The notes beneath the pieces were generated by a model that saw only the letters and a list, made by a program, of their open reading frames with translations, was not told the DNA's origin and did not search any database. From Enterococcus rotai (GTDB lineage: Bacteria; Bacillota; Bacilli; Lactobacillales; Enterococcaceae): a stretch of 64,000 nucleotides of DNA. The stretch spans positions 1 through 64,000 of the forward strand of contig NZ_CP013655.1 of NCBI RefSeq assembly GCF_001465345.1. Reading direction: 5' to 3'. This document shows, piece after piece, positions 7,979-15,206 of the stretch. The position numbers and the translations under genes were made by a program. Numbering within the stretch: position 1 is the first letter of the stretch; every line of letters starts with the position of its first letter.

Positions 7979-9457
7979 ATGAAAGAGATTCTATCTACAA
8001 AATCTAAACGTCAACTAGAATTAATGGAACTTCTAATTGACAATGAGTGGGTTAGTTTTAACATTGCTTCAATACAGTTAAGCGCCCCGGTTAAAACAAT
8101 CAAAAGCGATTCTATGGAATTGAACACGATTTTTGCTCCTACTTCTATTGAAACCTCAAAAAAATACGGGATTCGATTGACAGTAGATCCTACATTTTCA
8201 AAAGCGATGATTTACCAAAAATTTTTAGTTAATAGCATTGAATTTCAATTAATCGAAAAAATTTTTTTACATAACTTTTCCACAATTAATGATTTAGCAG
8301 ATGATCTCTATACGAGTATTTCTACCATTAAACGCCTTGTTTCTAGAATAAATCAAACACTTCAATTAAGCGGTTTTGTAATTAACCTAAAAAAAATGCA
8401 ACTGGTTGGCGATGCTCATAGTATTTGTAATTTTATGGAATATTATTTTTGTGAAAAATATAGTGTATCAGAACGTTTACTGACACCTATACAATTAAAT
8501 GTATTGGACAAAATTATTATGCATATATCCAATCAAGTATCTACATATCAGTCTATTAATGATATCGGATTTTCATCACTCAACCAGATTCGTTTTTCTG
8601 TGTTTACAGCAATCAACTTATTGAACAATAATGATGAAAATGTAATTAGTATAGATAAAAATTATACAGTCCCCTTTGGAGATAAATCGACTATCTACTA
8701 TGAATTTTATCGTCAATTTGGTTTTGCCTTGTCTTCTTCTAATATAGATAAACTATTTTCCCTCTATTATAACGAAAACTTTGTCGCTTCTTACGATACA
8801 TTAAAAAAACTTATTACAAAAAATAGACATCATTACTTAAAATATGAGAAAATTATTATTCTTATACAGAATTTGGAAAAAAGAATTGACTCTCAATGTT
8901 TCAGCTTCGAGAAAGTAGTCTTAGATTTGTATAACATAGAGTTTCAAGTAACTGGTCGTACACATATTTTATACGATCGAAATAAAGAATTTTATAATAA
9001 CCTAAAAATCACTTACGGAAATTTTCCTGTGGAAATTACTGATTTTTTGAAAGCAATATTTTATAATAGTCCAAATAAAGATTGCCTAATTTATGAAGCT
9101 ATTTTTATCTTATTTTCTAAGTATCCTGAGTTCTTACTTTGTCTTGAGCAAGCTACCCCAACTATGAAAGCTTGTCTTTTACTTAATACTGGAAGCTCTT
9201 ATATGACCATGATTTCTAAACAAATCGCCTATTATTTAAAAGGACGGTTTAGCTGTACTCCTTTAAATATAACTTCTTTAGATGAATTAGAAAAATCTAT
9301 TAACACATATGATTGCGTTATTACTAATATTCCAGATATACAATTACCTAACCACCCAATTGTCGTTATCCCCCTAGTACCAGACGCGAAGAGCTTCGAT
9401 AAATTAATGTTTGTTTATGAAAAACATTTTAAATTATCACAAGATAAATTAAGTTAA
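7979..9457 (+). CDS. Second Mga-family transcriptional regulator
   Basis: A 492-residue paralogue-like Mga protein. An N-terminal HTH (KRQLELMELLIDNEWVSFNI) is followed by the family's second HTH (STINDLADDLYTSISTIKRL), PRD-like helical modules and a C-terminal EIIB-like fold (ACLLLNTGSSYMTMISKQIA, then YDCVITNI). The ATG at 7979 is preferred because GGAGTTGAG lies directly upstream; an earlier in-frame ATG at 7958 lacks a ribosome site. It has no obvious partner gene. Sequence similarity to the first Mga-like protein is low by eye, so this is not a recent duplication. Target genes are unknown; the WxL surface genes nearby are plausible (inference). Confidence 0.82.
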   Translation: MKEILSTKSKRQLELMELLIDNEWVSFNIASIQLSAPVKTIKSDSMELNTIFAPTSIETSKKYGIRLTVDPTFSKAMIYQKFLVNSIEFQLIEKIFLHNFSTINDLADDLYTSISTIKRLVSRINQTLQLSGFVINLKKMQLVGDAHSICNFMEYYFCEKYSVSERLLTPIQLNVLDKIIMHISNQVSTYQSINDIGFSSLNQIRFSVFTAINLLNNNDENVISIDKNYTVPFGDKSTIYYEFYRQFGFALSSSNIDKLFSLYYNENFVASYDTLKKLITKNRHHYLKYEKIIILIQNLEKRIDSQCFSFEKVVLDLYNIEFQVTGRTHILYDRNKEFYNNLKITYGNFPVEITDFLKAIFYNSPNKDCLIYEAIFILFSKYPEFLLCLEQATPTMKACLLLNTGSSYMTMISKQIAYYLKGRFSCTPLNITSLDELEKSINTYDCVITNIPDIQLPNHPIVVIPLVPDAKSFDKLMFVYEKHFKLSQDKLS

Positions 9458-9503
9458 CGTTGTCTAGTTAAACGCTAAAAAAATACGCAAGTACTGAATT
9501 CAT

Positions 9504-9550
9504 AAAAAATACAAACAAGTCTTCTATATAAGAAGTCTGTTTGTATTTTT
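9504..9550 (+). terminator. Rho-independent terminator after second Mga-like gene
   Basis: A long near-perfect hairpin with arms AAAAAATACAAACA and GTTTGTATTTTT and an inner stem GTCTTCT/AGAAG. T and A runs lie on both sides, so it can act in both directions, towards the Mga-like gene and the persulfide operon. Confidence 0.8.
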
Positions 9551-9592
9551 CATCTTGAATATAACAGAGAGCCCATAGGTTGTTTTTTTATT

Positions 9593-9847
9593 TTATCTTG
9601 TTTTGACGATCATTTCCAACGCTTTTGCCATATCTTCACTAGTTAGATCGATACTTTCGTCTTCCATACATTGTTTCAGATTTTCAGTTACAACAAGCCC
9701 GATTACTTTATCAATGCTTGATCGAACAGCCATCAACTGTGTGACCACTTCTCGGCAATCTTTTCCTTCATCCATCATTTTTAAAATCCCGCGAATTTGT
9801 CCTTCCGAACGTTTTAATCGATTCGCTAACTTAGGATCACACGCCAT
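9593..9847 (-). CDS. cstR: CsoR-family repressor, CstR-like persulfide sensor
   Basis: An 84-residue all-helical CsoR/FrmR-family (DUF156) repressor. The first conserved Cys is in EGKDCREVV and the second in ENLKQCMED. In copper-sensing CsoR a His precedes the second Cys by four residues; here that position is Asn, which fits CstR-type sensors that react with persulfides through a Cys pair rather than binding Cu(I). The neighbours support this: three genes carrying rhodanese domains and a CoA-disulfide-reductase gene lie just upstream on the same strand. The ATG at 9847 overlaps the end of the upstream rhodanese gene by 11 bp, so translation is probably coupled. A matching operator lies at the head of the operon. 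Confidence 0.88.
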   Translation of the reverse strand: MACDPKLANRLKRSEGQIRGILKMMDEGKDCREVVTQLMAVRSSIDKVIGLVVTENLKQCMEDESIDLTSEDMAKALEMIVKTR

Positions 9848-10142
9848 CAATAACTTCCCCTCTCCACGCAGACATGCCGCCCATTACATTCGTTACATCA
9901 TACCCTAATGAAGCAAAATATTCACTAGCCATTTGTGAACGTCCACCAGCTTGACAGATAATATAGTAAGGTTGTGCTTTATCTAAGGATTCAGCCCTTT
10001 CTTGCAGCTTACTTAACGGCATACTTTTTGCCCCTTTGATATGTCCTGAAACATATTCATCGTCTTCACGCACATCTACGATTGCTAAGTCATTTCTTTT
10101 TTCTAGTTGTTCAAATTCATCGATCATGATTGATTTATACAT
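9837..10142 (-). CDS. Single-domain rhodanese (sulfurtransferase)
   Basis: A 101-residue rhodanese-like protein. It has the family's VDVREDDEYVSGHIKGA motif and an active-site loop CQAGGRS whose Cys would carry a persulfide. The start codon shares its A with the TAA stop of the upstream reductase (TAATG), indicating translational coupling. Its 3' end overlaps the CstR-like gene. In staphylococcal and enterococcal cst-type operons such rhodaneses move sulfane sulfur between low-molecular-weight persulfides and sulfite or thiols; the exact substrate here is inferred. Confidence 0.9.
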   Translation of the reverse strand: MYKSIMIDEFEQLEKRNDLAIVDVREDDEYVSGHIKGAKSMPLSKLQERAESLDKAQPYYIICQAGGRSQMASEYFASLGYDVTNVMGGMSAWRGEVIDGV

Positions 10143-11794
10143 TACTTAATAACCTCCTGAGGGTAAATTGTACTATATATTTGAAAAGCCCCATCTAAAT
10201 TTTTAACATCAAAACCATTGTTTTTCAAGATACGTTCAGCTAAATAACTACGTTGTCCACTTTGGCAGCTAACGATGATTTCTTTATTACCGGGAAGTTC
10301 CGATAAACGATCCCTTAATTCGTCTAATGGAATATTTTCAGCATGCGGTAATGAACCATTGTTTTTTAATTCTCCTGGATTTCTCACATCCAGTAAAATG
10401 GCGCCATTTTCTATTGTTTCTTTTAATTCGTAATATTGGATATTTTCAGAGAAACCTTCCACAATATTCGCTGCGGCATAACCGATCATATTAACAGGAT
10501 CTTTTGCTGAACCAAACGGCGGTGCATAAGTAAATTCTAACTCCGGTAGATCCATAACGGTCATGTCTGCTTTGATGGCTGTCGCAATGATATCGATTCG
10601 TTTATCCACGCCATCTTGACCAATTGCTTGAGCTCCATAAATTTTTCCTGACATAGGATGAAATAGAAGCTTCATCACGATGGGATGACTACCAGGAAAA
10701 TACCCTGCATGGCTTTTTGACGTTGTGTGAACAGCTTTATATTCTAAATTACTACTACGTAATTGGCGCTCACTCAAACCTGTACTAGCTGCTGCAAGAT
10801 CAAATACTCGAACAATTGCAGTGCTAATACTTCCTTTGTTTTTACGAGTAACTCCTACGATCACATCAGCCACTTGTCGACCTTGACGGTTTGCAGGAGA
10901 TGCCAGTGAAATCAATGCATCTTCTTTTGTGATTTGTTGTTTGACAACGATAGCATCGCCAACAGCGTAAATATCCGGATCATTGGTTTGGTAAGTTTCA
11001 TCAACAACGATTCCACCACGCAAGCCTGTTTTTAAATCAGCTGCAACAGCCAAATCACTGGATGGTTTAACCCCTATCGATAAGATCGTAAAATCACTTG
11101 AGATTGATTCTCCTGAACTTAATTCGATGACGTTACCTGACTCTTTAAACTCCGTTGCTCCAGCACCTGTAAAGACTGTAATTCCTTTTTCTTTTAATTC
11201 TTTTTCAACAAAGGCTGCCATTTCTTCATCTAATGGTGGTAAAATTTGCGGTGCAGCTTCCACAATTGTAACATCGATTCCTAAATGTTGTAAATTTTCC
11301 GCCATTTCCAAGCCAATGAATCCTGCACCAATCACAACAGCACGTTTAGGTTGTTCGTTTTTGACTGTCGCCACGATCTTATCGACATCTGGAACATTTC
11401 GTAAGGTATAAACATTTGTCGCTTCATCTAACCCTTTAATCGTTGGTATCACTGGTTGTGCTCCTGGTGAAAGGATCAATTTATCATAACTGATTACTTC
11501 TTCTTTGCCTTTTGAATTAGATAAAACCGTTTTATTCTTTCGATTGATGTTGATTGCTTCTGTTTCTGGATAAACATTGATATTGAACCTTTTTTTCAAT
11601 TGTTCTGGCGTTTGCAAAATCAATTCAGACCGTTCACTGATTTCTCCCGATACATAATACGGTAAGCCGCAATTTGCAAAAGAAACATACGGTCCTTTTT
11701 CTAACACAATGATTTCGATTTCTTCTGATAATCTTCTTAATCTAGTCGCAGCTGACATTCCCCCTGCAACACCACCAATAATCACGACTCGCAT
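10142..11794 (-). CDS. CoA-disulfide/CoA-persulfide reductase with C-terminal rhodanese domain
   Basis: A 550-residue FAD/NAD(P)H-dependent pyridine-nucleotide disulfide oxidoreductase. It opens with the FAD-binding motif VVIIGGVAGGMSAATRLRRL. The redox Cys lies in VSFANCGLPYY near residue 43, the single-Cys arrangement typical of CoA-disulfide reductases. A second nucleotide-binding site is visible in VVIGAGFIGLEMAE, a dimerisation domain follows, and residues about 460-550 form a rhodanese domain with CQSGQRS. Fusion with rhodanese is the signature of CoA-persulfide reductases. The start at 11794 is chosen because AGGAGG precedes it and its A is shared with the upstream TAA; an earlier in-frame ATG at 11827 lies inside the upstream gene. 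It should reduce CoA persulfides and release sulfide. Confidence 0.93.
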   Translation of the reverse strand: MRVVIIGGVAGGMSAATRLRRLSEEIEIIVLEKGPYVSFANCGLPYYVSGEISERSELILQTPEQLKKRFNINVYPETEAININRKNKTVLSNSKGKEEVISYDKLILSPGAQPVIPTIKGLDEATNVYTLRNVPDVDKIVATVKNEQPKRAVVIGAGFIGLEMAENLQHLGIDVTIVEAAPQILPPLDEEMAAFVEKELKEKGITVFTGAGATEFKESGNVIELSSGESISSDFTILSIGVKPSSDLAVAADLKTGLRGGIVVDETYQTNDPDIYAVGDAIVVKQQITKEDALISLASPANRQGRQVADVIVGVTRKNKGSISTAIVRVFDLAAASTGLSERQLRSSNLEYKAVHTTSKSHAGYFPGSHPIVMKLLFHPMSGKIYGAQAIGQDGVDKRIDIIATAIKADMTVMDLPELEFTYAPPFGSAKDPVNMIGYAAANIVEGFSENIQYYELKETIENGAILLDVRNPGELKNNGSLPHAENIPLDELRDRLSELPGNKEIIVSCQSGQRSYLAERILKNNGFDVKNLDGAFQIYSTIYPQEVIK

Positions 11795-12108
11795 TATAAT
11801 TTTCCTCCTCTGACAGCGCCACGCCAAGCACTCATGCCGCCTTTGACGTTGATTGCACCGATTCCTTTAGCCTTTAATTTTTTGACTGCTTGTCGACTTC
11901 TCATGCCGGATTGACAAATTACGTAAACAGCTTCTTCGCCTTTTTTAGTATAAGAAGTGACTTTACTTAGGGGTATATTTTTGGCACCAGGTATATGTCC
12001 AGATGCAAATTCGTTTTTTTCTCGAACATCGATCACTTCTGGTTTTGTTTCTAGTTTCGCTTGAAGTTCACTTGTAGTAATTGAATTTCCTTTAAAAAAT
12101 GAAAACAT
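11794..12108 (-). CDS. Rhodanese-like sulfurtransferase, first gene of the persulfide operon
   Basis: A 104-residue rhodanese with VIDVREKNEFASGHIPGA and the catalytic loop CQSGMRS. The chosen ATG (12108) has AAGGAGGAG immediately upstream; an in-frame ATG at 12153 would put the operator inside the coding region, so it is rejected. The C-terminus (GGMSAWRGAVRGG) is very similar to that of the second rhodanese (GGMSAWRGEVIDG), suggesting they are paralogues. It overlaps the reductase by one base. It is the operon's first gene and should be the most directly induced when the repressor is oxidised. Confidence 0.9.
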   Translation of the reverse strand: MFSFFKGNSITTSELQAKLETKPEVIDVREKNEFASGHIPGAKNIPLSKVTSYTKKGEEAVYVICQSGMRSRQAVKKLKAKGIGAINVKGGMSAWRGAVRGGKL

Positions 12109-12121
12109 ACGCTCCTCCTTT

Positions 12122-12137
12122 ATACCCTTTGGGGTAT
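12122..12137. promoter_or_regulatory. CsoR/CstR-type operator
   Basis: ATACCC-TTTG-GGGTAT, a near-perfect palindrome of the A/T-flanked CCC...GGG type used by CsoR/CstR repressors, lies between the predicted transcription start and the ribosome site of the first rhodanese gene. Confidence 0.75.
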
Positions 12138-12148
12138 TTACAAAAACA

Positions 12149-12177
12149 ATCATAAATGATTTGTTTAAAGTTGTAAA
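12149..12177 (-). promoter_or_regulatory. Promoter of the persulfide operon
   Basis: On the minus strand -35 TTTACA (12172-12177) and -10 TATGAT (12149-12154) are separated by 17 bp. Transcription would begin just before the palindromic operator at 12122-12137, allowing simple repression. Confidence 0.65.
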
Positions 12178-12276
12178 GAACTTTGTTTGCTATTTTTGTT
12201 TTTGACGCTTACCCAATGCGATCCTTAATCAAACTGAATTGTTTCTTAAGAAAGTCAAACAATTATTAACTTATTT

Positions 12277-12308
12277 GGCACATTTTTGTAACATTTAACC
12301 TCTATACT
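12277..12308 (+). promoter_or_regulatory. Promoter with shared upstream motif (copy 1)
   Basis: GGCA, 7 nt, GTAACATT, 7 nt, then -10 TATACT (12303-12308). The same elements with identical spacing occur at 15096-15127 before the glycosidase lipoprotein. There is no good -35 box, which suggests an activator, possibly the response regulator encoded in between. Confidence 0.55.
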
Positions 12309-12340
12309 GAATGTAACACTTTAAGAAAAGAGGGTACTAC

Positions 12341-12910
12341 ATGAATCAAGGAATTCTAAAAAAACAAAATATTTTACCATTACTATTGATTCTACTTCTT
12401 TCATTTGCTAGTCTTTTCCTTATTTTTAATAAAGAAGAACAACCAATCCAAGATGAAGCGACTGCTTATCAGCAGATTTTTATTAATGAAATAGCATCTG
12501 AAGCCAAACTTTTACAAAAACAAACTCATTTATTTGCTAGCATCACCATTGCTCAAGCAATTCTAGAGTCTGACTGGGGCCGCAGCGATCTAGCGGTAGA
12601 AGCAAAAAATTTATTTGGGATCAAAGGCACTTTTAACGACCAATCTAGTATTATGCCCACAGATGAGTTTATCGATGGCGAACGGATCACGATTGATGAT
12701 TCCTTTAAAAAATATGAAACGATCCAAGAATCAATGGTCGATCATATGGAATTTTTAAAAGGCAGCACGTATGAAGGAATCAAAACAAGTAAAAATTATC
12801 GAGAAGCAGCTGTCGCTTTGCAAAATGGTGGTTATGCAACCGATCCAGACTATGCTGATAAATTGATTCAATTGATCGATGAATTTAAACTATATAAATA
12901 TGATAAGTAA
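12341..12910 (+). CDS. Membrane-anchored GH73 N-acetylglucosaminidase-type autolysin
   Basis: A 189-residue protein with a single N-terminal transmembrane/signal-anchor segment (residues about 11-29, LLLILLLSFASLFLIF) and a glucosaminidase (GH73) domain from about residue 45. The catalytic Glu is in ITIAQAILESDWGRS, followed by the family signature NLFGIKG and the C-terminal YREAAVALQNGGYATDPDYADKL segment. It lacks cell-wall-binding repeats, so it should act close to the membrane on the glycan strands of peptidoglycan. It precedes a two-component system by 120 bp and shares an upstream motif with the lipoprotein glycosidase on the other side of that system, suggesting co-regulation. Confidence 0.9.
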   Translation: MNQGILKKQNILPLLLILLLSFASLFLIFNKEEQPIQDEATAYQQIFINEIASEAKLLQKQTHLFASITIAQAILESDWGRSDLAVEAKNLFGIKGTFNDQSSIMPTDEFIDGERITIDDSFKKYETIQESMVDHMEFLKGSTYEGIKTSKNYREAAVALQNGGYATDPDYADKLIQLIDEFKLYKYDK

Positions 12911-13030
12911 TCAAAGCATACCAAACACTGTTCTTAGCTAAACCTGTTATGCTTAATGCTAATTGGATTTTTCCCCTTTTACTTCTCTCCATAAACCAAA
13001 ATAACAAATTCTTAAAAGGAGTCAATACGT

Positions 13031-13675
13031 GTGAATATTTTAGTTGCGGATGATAGTCTGGAAATGGTTCAAATCGTTAGTGCCTATTTAAAAAAAGCTG
13101 GTTTTACGGTCTTTGCTGCGCTGGATGGTGAAGCAGCCATAGATATTTTTTATCAAGAAAAATTAGATTTAGCTATTATTGATTGGATGATGCCGAAAAT
13201 CGATGGTCTAGAGGTCATTAAAACAATCAAAGCTGAAAGTTCATTAAAGGTATTGATGCTAACAGCTAAATCAACAGGTGAAGACGAATTTCTTTCTTTA
13301 TCCGTCGGTGCAGATGATTACATCACCAAACCATTTCATCCCCAAGTGCTATTATTACGCGTTAAAAAATTGCTTGGTCTAACGCATTCGATTTATGTAA
13401 AAGATTTACTGATCGATCCTGCTAATTTAAAAGTTTGGAAAAATGAACACGTTCTGGATTTAACAAAAAAAGAATTTGATTTGCTGATGATACTCGTTAA
13501 AAACCGCGGAAGTATTATGACGAGGGAACAGCTTTTAGTCGGTGTTTGGGGAATGGATTATGATGGCGTAGCGCGGACTGTTGATACCCATATTAGACGA
13601 CTTCGTGAAAAAATTGGCGATGAGATCATCACCACAAAAAGAGGAGTGGGCTATCTCATTGAAAAAGAAAACTAG
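13031..13675 (+). CDS. OmpR/PhoB-family response regulator
   Basis: A 214-residue response regulator starting at GTG, supported by AAAGGAG about 10 nt upstream. The receiver has the acidic pair (VADDS), the phospho-acceptor Asp in IIDWMMP and the conserved Lys in ITKPF. The C-terminal winged helix is complete (LTKKEFDLLMILVKN through VDTHIRRLREKIG and RGVGYLIEKEN). The histidine kinase gene follows with overlapping ends. Likely targets are the two flanking enzyme genes, which carry the same upstream motif (inference). Confidence 0.93.
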   Translation: MNILVADDSLEMVQIVSAYLKKAGFTVFAALDGEAAIDIFYQEKLDLAIIDWMMPKIDGLEVIKTIKAESSLKVLMLTAKSTGEDEFLSLSVGADDYITKPFHPQVLLLRVKKLLGLTHSIYVKDLLIDPANLKVWKNEHVLDLTKKEFDLLMILVKNRGSIMTREQLLVGVWGMDYDGVARTVDTHIRRLREKIGDEIITTKRGVGYLIEKEN

Positions 13676-15065
13676 AAAAATCAGTACGACGCTCACGTTG
13701 ACCTTTTCATTGATCATCATTGGCAGCTTTATTATTATGTTTATTTTGAATAGTTTAATCGTCCCCCACTACTATTTTTCAAAAATGGAACATAAAGTTT
13801 CCTCTGTCATGACCGAGATTCAACATAGTGCCAGTTCACAACAACAATTAGCAGAATTAGAAGACAACAATCAAGTCACGATCATCACACGAAGGTTAGA
13901 TGGTACCTCACTTGATGATTTTAATGAAGCTTTGAATTTAGAGTTGAATCGAAAAAAAGTCGCATTAAATCGTTTCTGGATCACACAAGAAACAGTGGAT
14001 CAACTCAAAAATAGCCCTCAACCTGTTCAACGAAATTTCGATCAAGGGAAACAAAAATCCACTTTCTTAGTTGAGATGCGCGTGATTGGTAATACCTTTT
14101 ATTTGGTTGGTATTTCTACGGTGAATTTTTCAGAAACTGCGAGCTTGATCAATACGTTTAATTTTATTTCTTTAAGTATCACGTTATTGTTGATCATTGT
14201 GTTGATTTACATTTCTGTTCGAAAAATAACAGATCCTTTAGTCAATCTAAAAAAAGTAGCGGAAGAGATCACTGGATTGAGTTTTGTAACAACAAATGAT
14301 ATTCCAGCAAATGAAATTGGGGAGTTGGCTCTCAGCATCAACAAAATGAGTTACGCTTTGGCAACATATCAAAAAAATTTGCTTGCTAAAAATGAACAGC
14401 TGAAACAATTTACAGCTGATTTGACTCATGAGCTAAAAACGCCGATCGCCTTGATCAAAGCGTATGGTTCAGGAATTGAAGACGATTTAGATGACGGAAC
14501 TTATCTAAATGTAATTTTACAGCAAACTCAGCGATTAAATGATATCGTAGATCAGATGTTGGACTATGCAAAATTAGAACAGCAACAGCCTATTCATAAA
14601 GTACCGCTACAACTATCAGATACTTGGCGGCAAACTGTAACAGAACTTCGACCTACAATGGAAAAAGAAGAGATTTTGTTGCTGGAAGCAGATACAGACA
14701 CGCCTCTTTCATTGATTGAAGCAGATCCGATTTTACTCAAAAGAGTTTTTGATAATTTATTGACCAACAGCATTAAATACACCACAGACAAAGAGATCCA
14801 AGCAAGCTGGCGTGAAACAGAAGAATTTATCGAATTTACGATCAGTAATCAAACCTCTTTAACTTCGGATTTAGATGTAGATAAGCTTTGGGAAGCCTTT
14901 TATGTCCATGAAAAATCACGGAATAAAAACCTTTCTGGAACAGGACTCGGTTTATCGATCGTTCAGTCTATCATGAATGAACACGGCTTTACGATTGAAG
15001 CAAGATTAGTTCATAAGACATTGATTTTTGTTTTACATTTTTATAAAGTTAGCGAACAAGCGTAG
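13659..15065 (+). CDS. Sensor histidine kinase (HAMP-HisKA-HATPase)
   Basis: A 468-residue kinase when started at TTG 13659, which gives a natural Lys-rich N-terminus before the first membrane helix and overlaps the regulator by 17 bp; an ATG at 13620 is the alternative. Two transmembrane segments (about residues 12-35 and 165-190) bracket an extracellular loop of about 130 residues. A HAMP domain follows, then the H-box (TADLTHELKTPIALIKAYGS), N-box (DNLLTNSIKYT) and G-box (GTGLGLSIVQSIMNEHG). The signal is unknown, but the neighbouring cell-wall hydrolase and lipoprotein glycosidase suggest an envelope or glycan cue. Confidence 0.92.
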   Translation: MKKKTRKISTTLTLTFSLIIIGSFIIMFILNSLIVPHYYFSKMEHKVSSVMTEIQHSASSQQQLAELEDNNQVTIITRRLDGTSLDDFNEALNLELNRKKVALNRFWITQETVDQLKNSPQPVQRNFDQGKQKSTFLVEMRVIGNTFYLVGISTVNFSETASLINTFNFISLSITLLLIIVLIYISVRKITDPLVNLKKVAEEITGLSFVTTNDIPANEIGELALSINKMSYALATYQKNLLAKNEQLKQFTADLTHELKTPIALIKAYGSGIEDDLDDGTYLNVILQQTQRLNDIVDQMLDYAKLEQQQPIHKVPLQLSDTWRQTVTELRPTMEKEEILLLEADTDTPLSLIEADPILLKRVFDNLLTNSIKYTTDKEIQASWRETEEFIEFTISNQTSLTSDLDVDKLWEAFYVHEKSRNKNLSGTGLGLSIVQSIMNEHGFTIEARLVHKTLIFVLHFYKVSEQA

Positions 15066-15086
15066 TATTTTGCGCTTGTTTTTTAT
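15055..15086 (+). terminator. Terminator overlapping the kinase stop codon
   Basis: AACAAGCG (15055-15062) pairs with CGCTTGTT (15073-15080), followed by further T residues. The last codons of the kinase lie in the stem. Confidence 0.7.
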
Positions 15087-15095
15087 GATAATTTT

Positions 15096-15127
15096 GGCAT
15101 TTTTCTGTAACATTAAGTTGCTAGACT
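15096..15127 (+). promoter_or_regulatory. Promoter with shared upstream motif (copy 2)
   Basis: GGCA, 7 nt, GTAACATT, 7 nt, then -10 TAGACT (15122-15127), with exactly the same spacing as copy 1 at 12277-12308. Confidence 0.55.
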
Positions 15128-15206
15128 TAGTTTATGTTATTAAGATTCACGGCTTGTTCCAACAGGATTAGCCCACTAAGCTTGTAAAATAGGAGGAAAG
15201 TTATCA

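Noticed and set aside
9603-9908. 101-codon plus-strand frame over the CstR-like gene
   Set aside because: Shadow of the minus-strand gene, which has family motifs and coupling.
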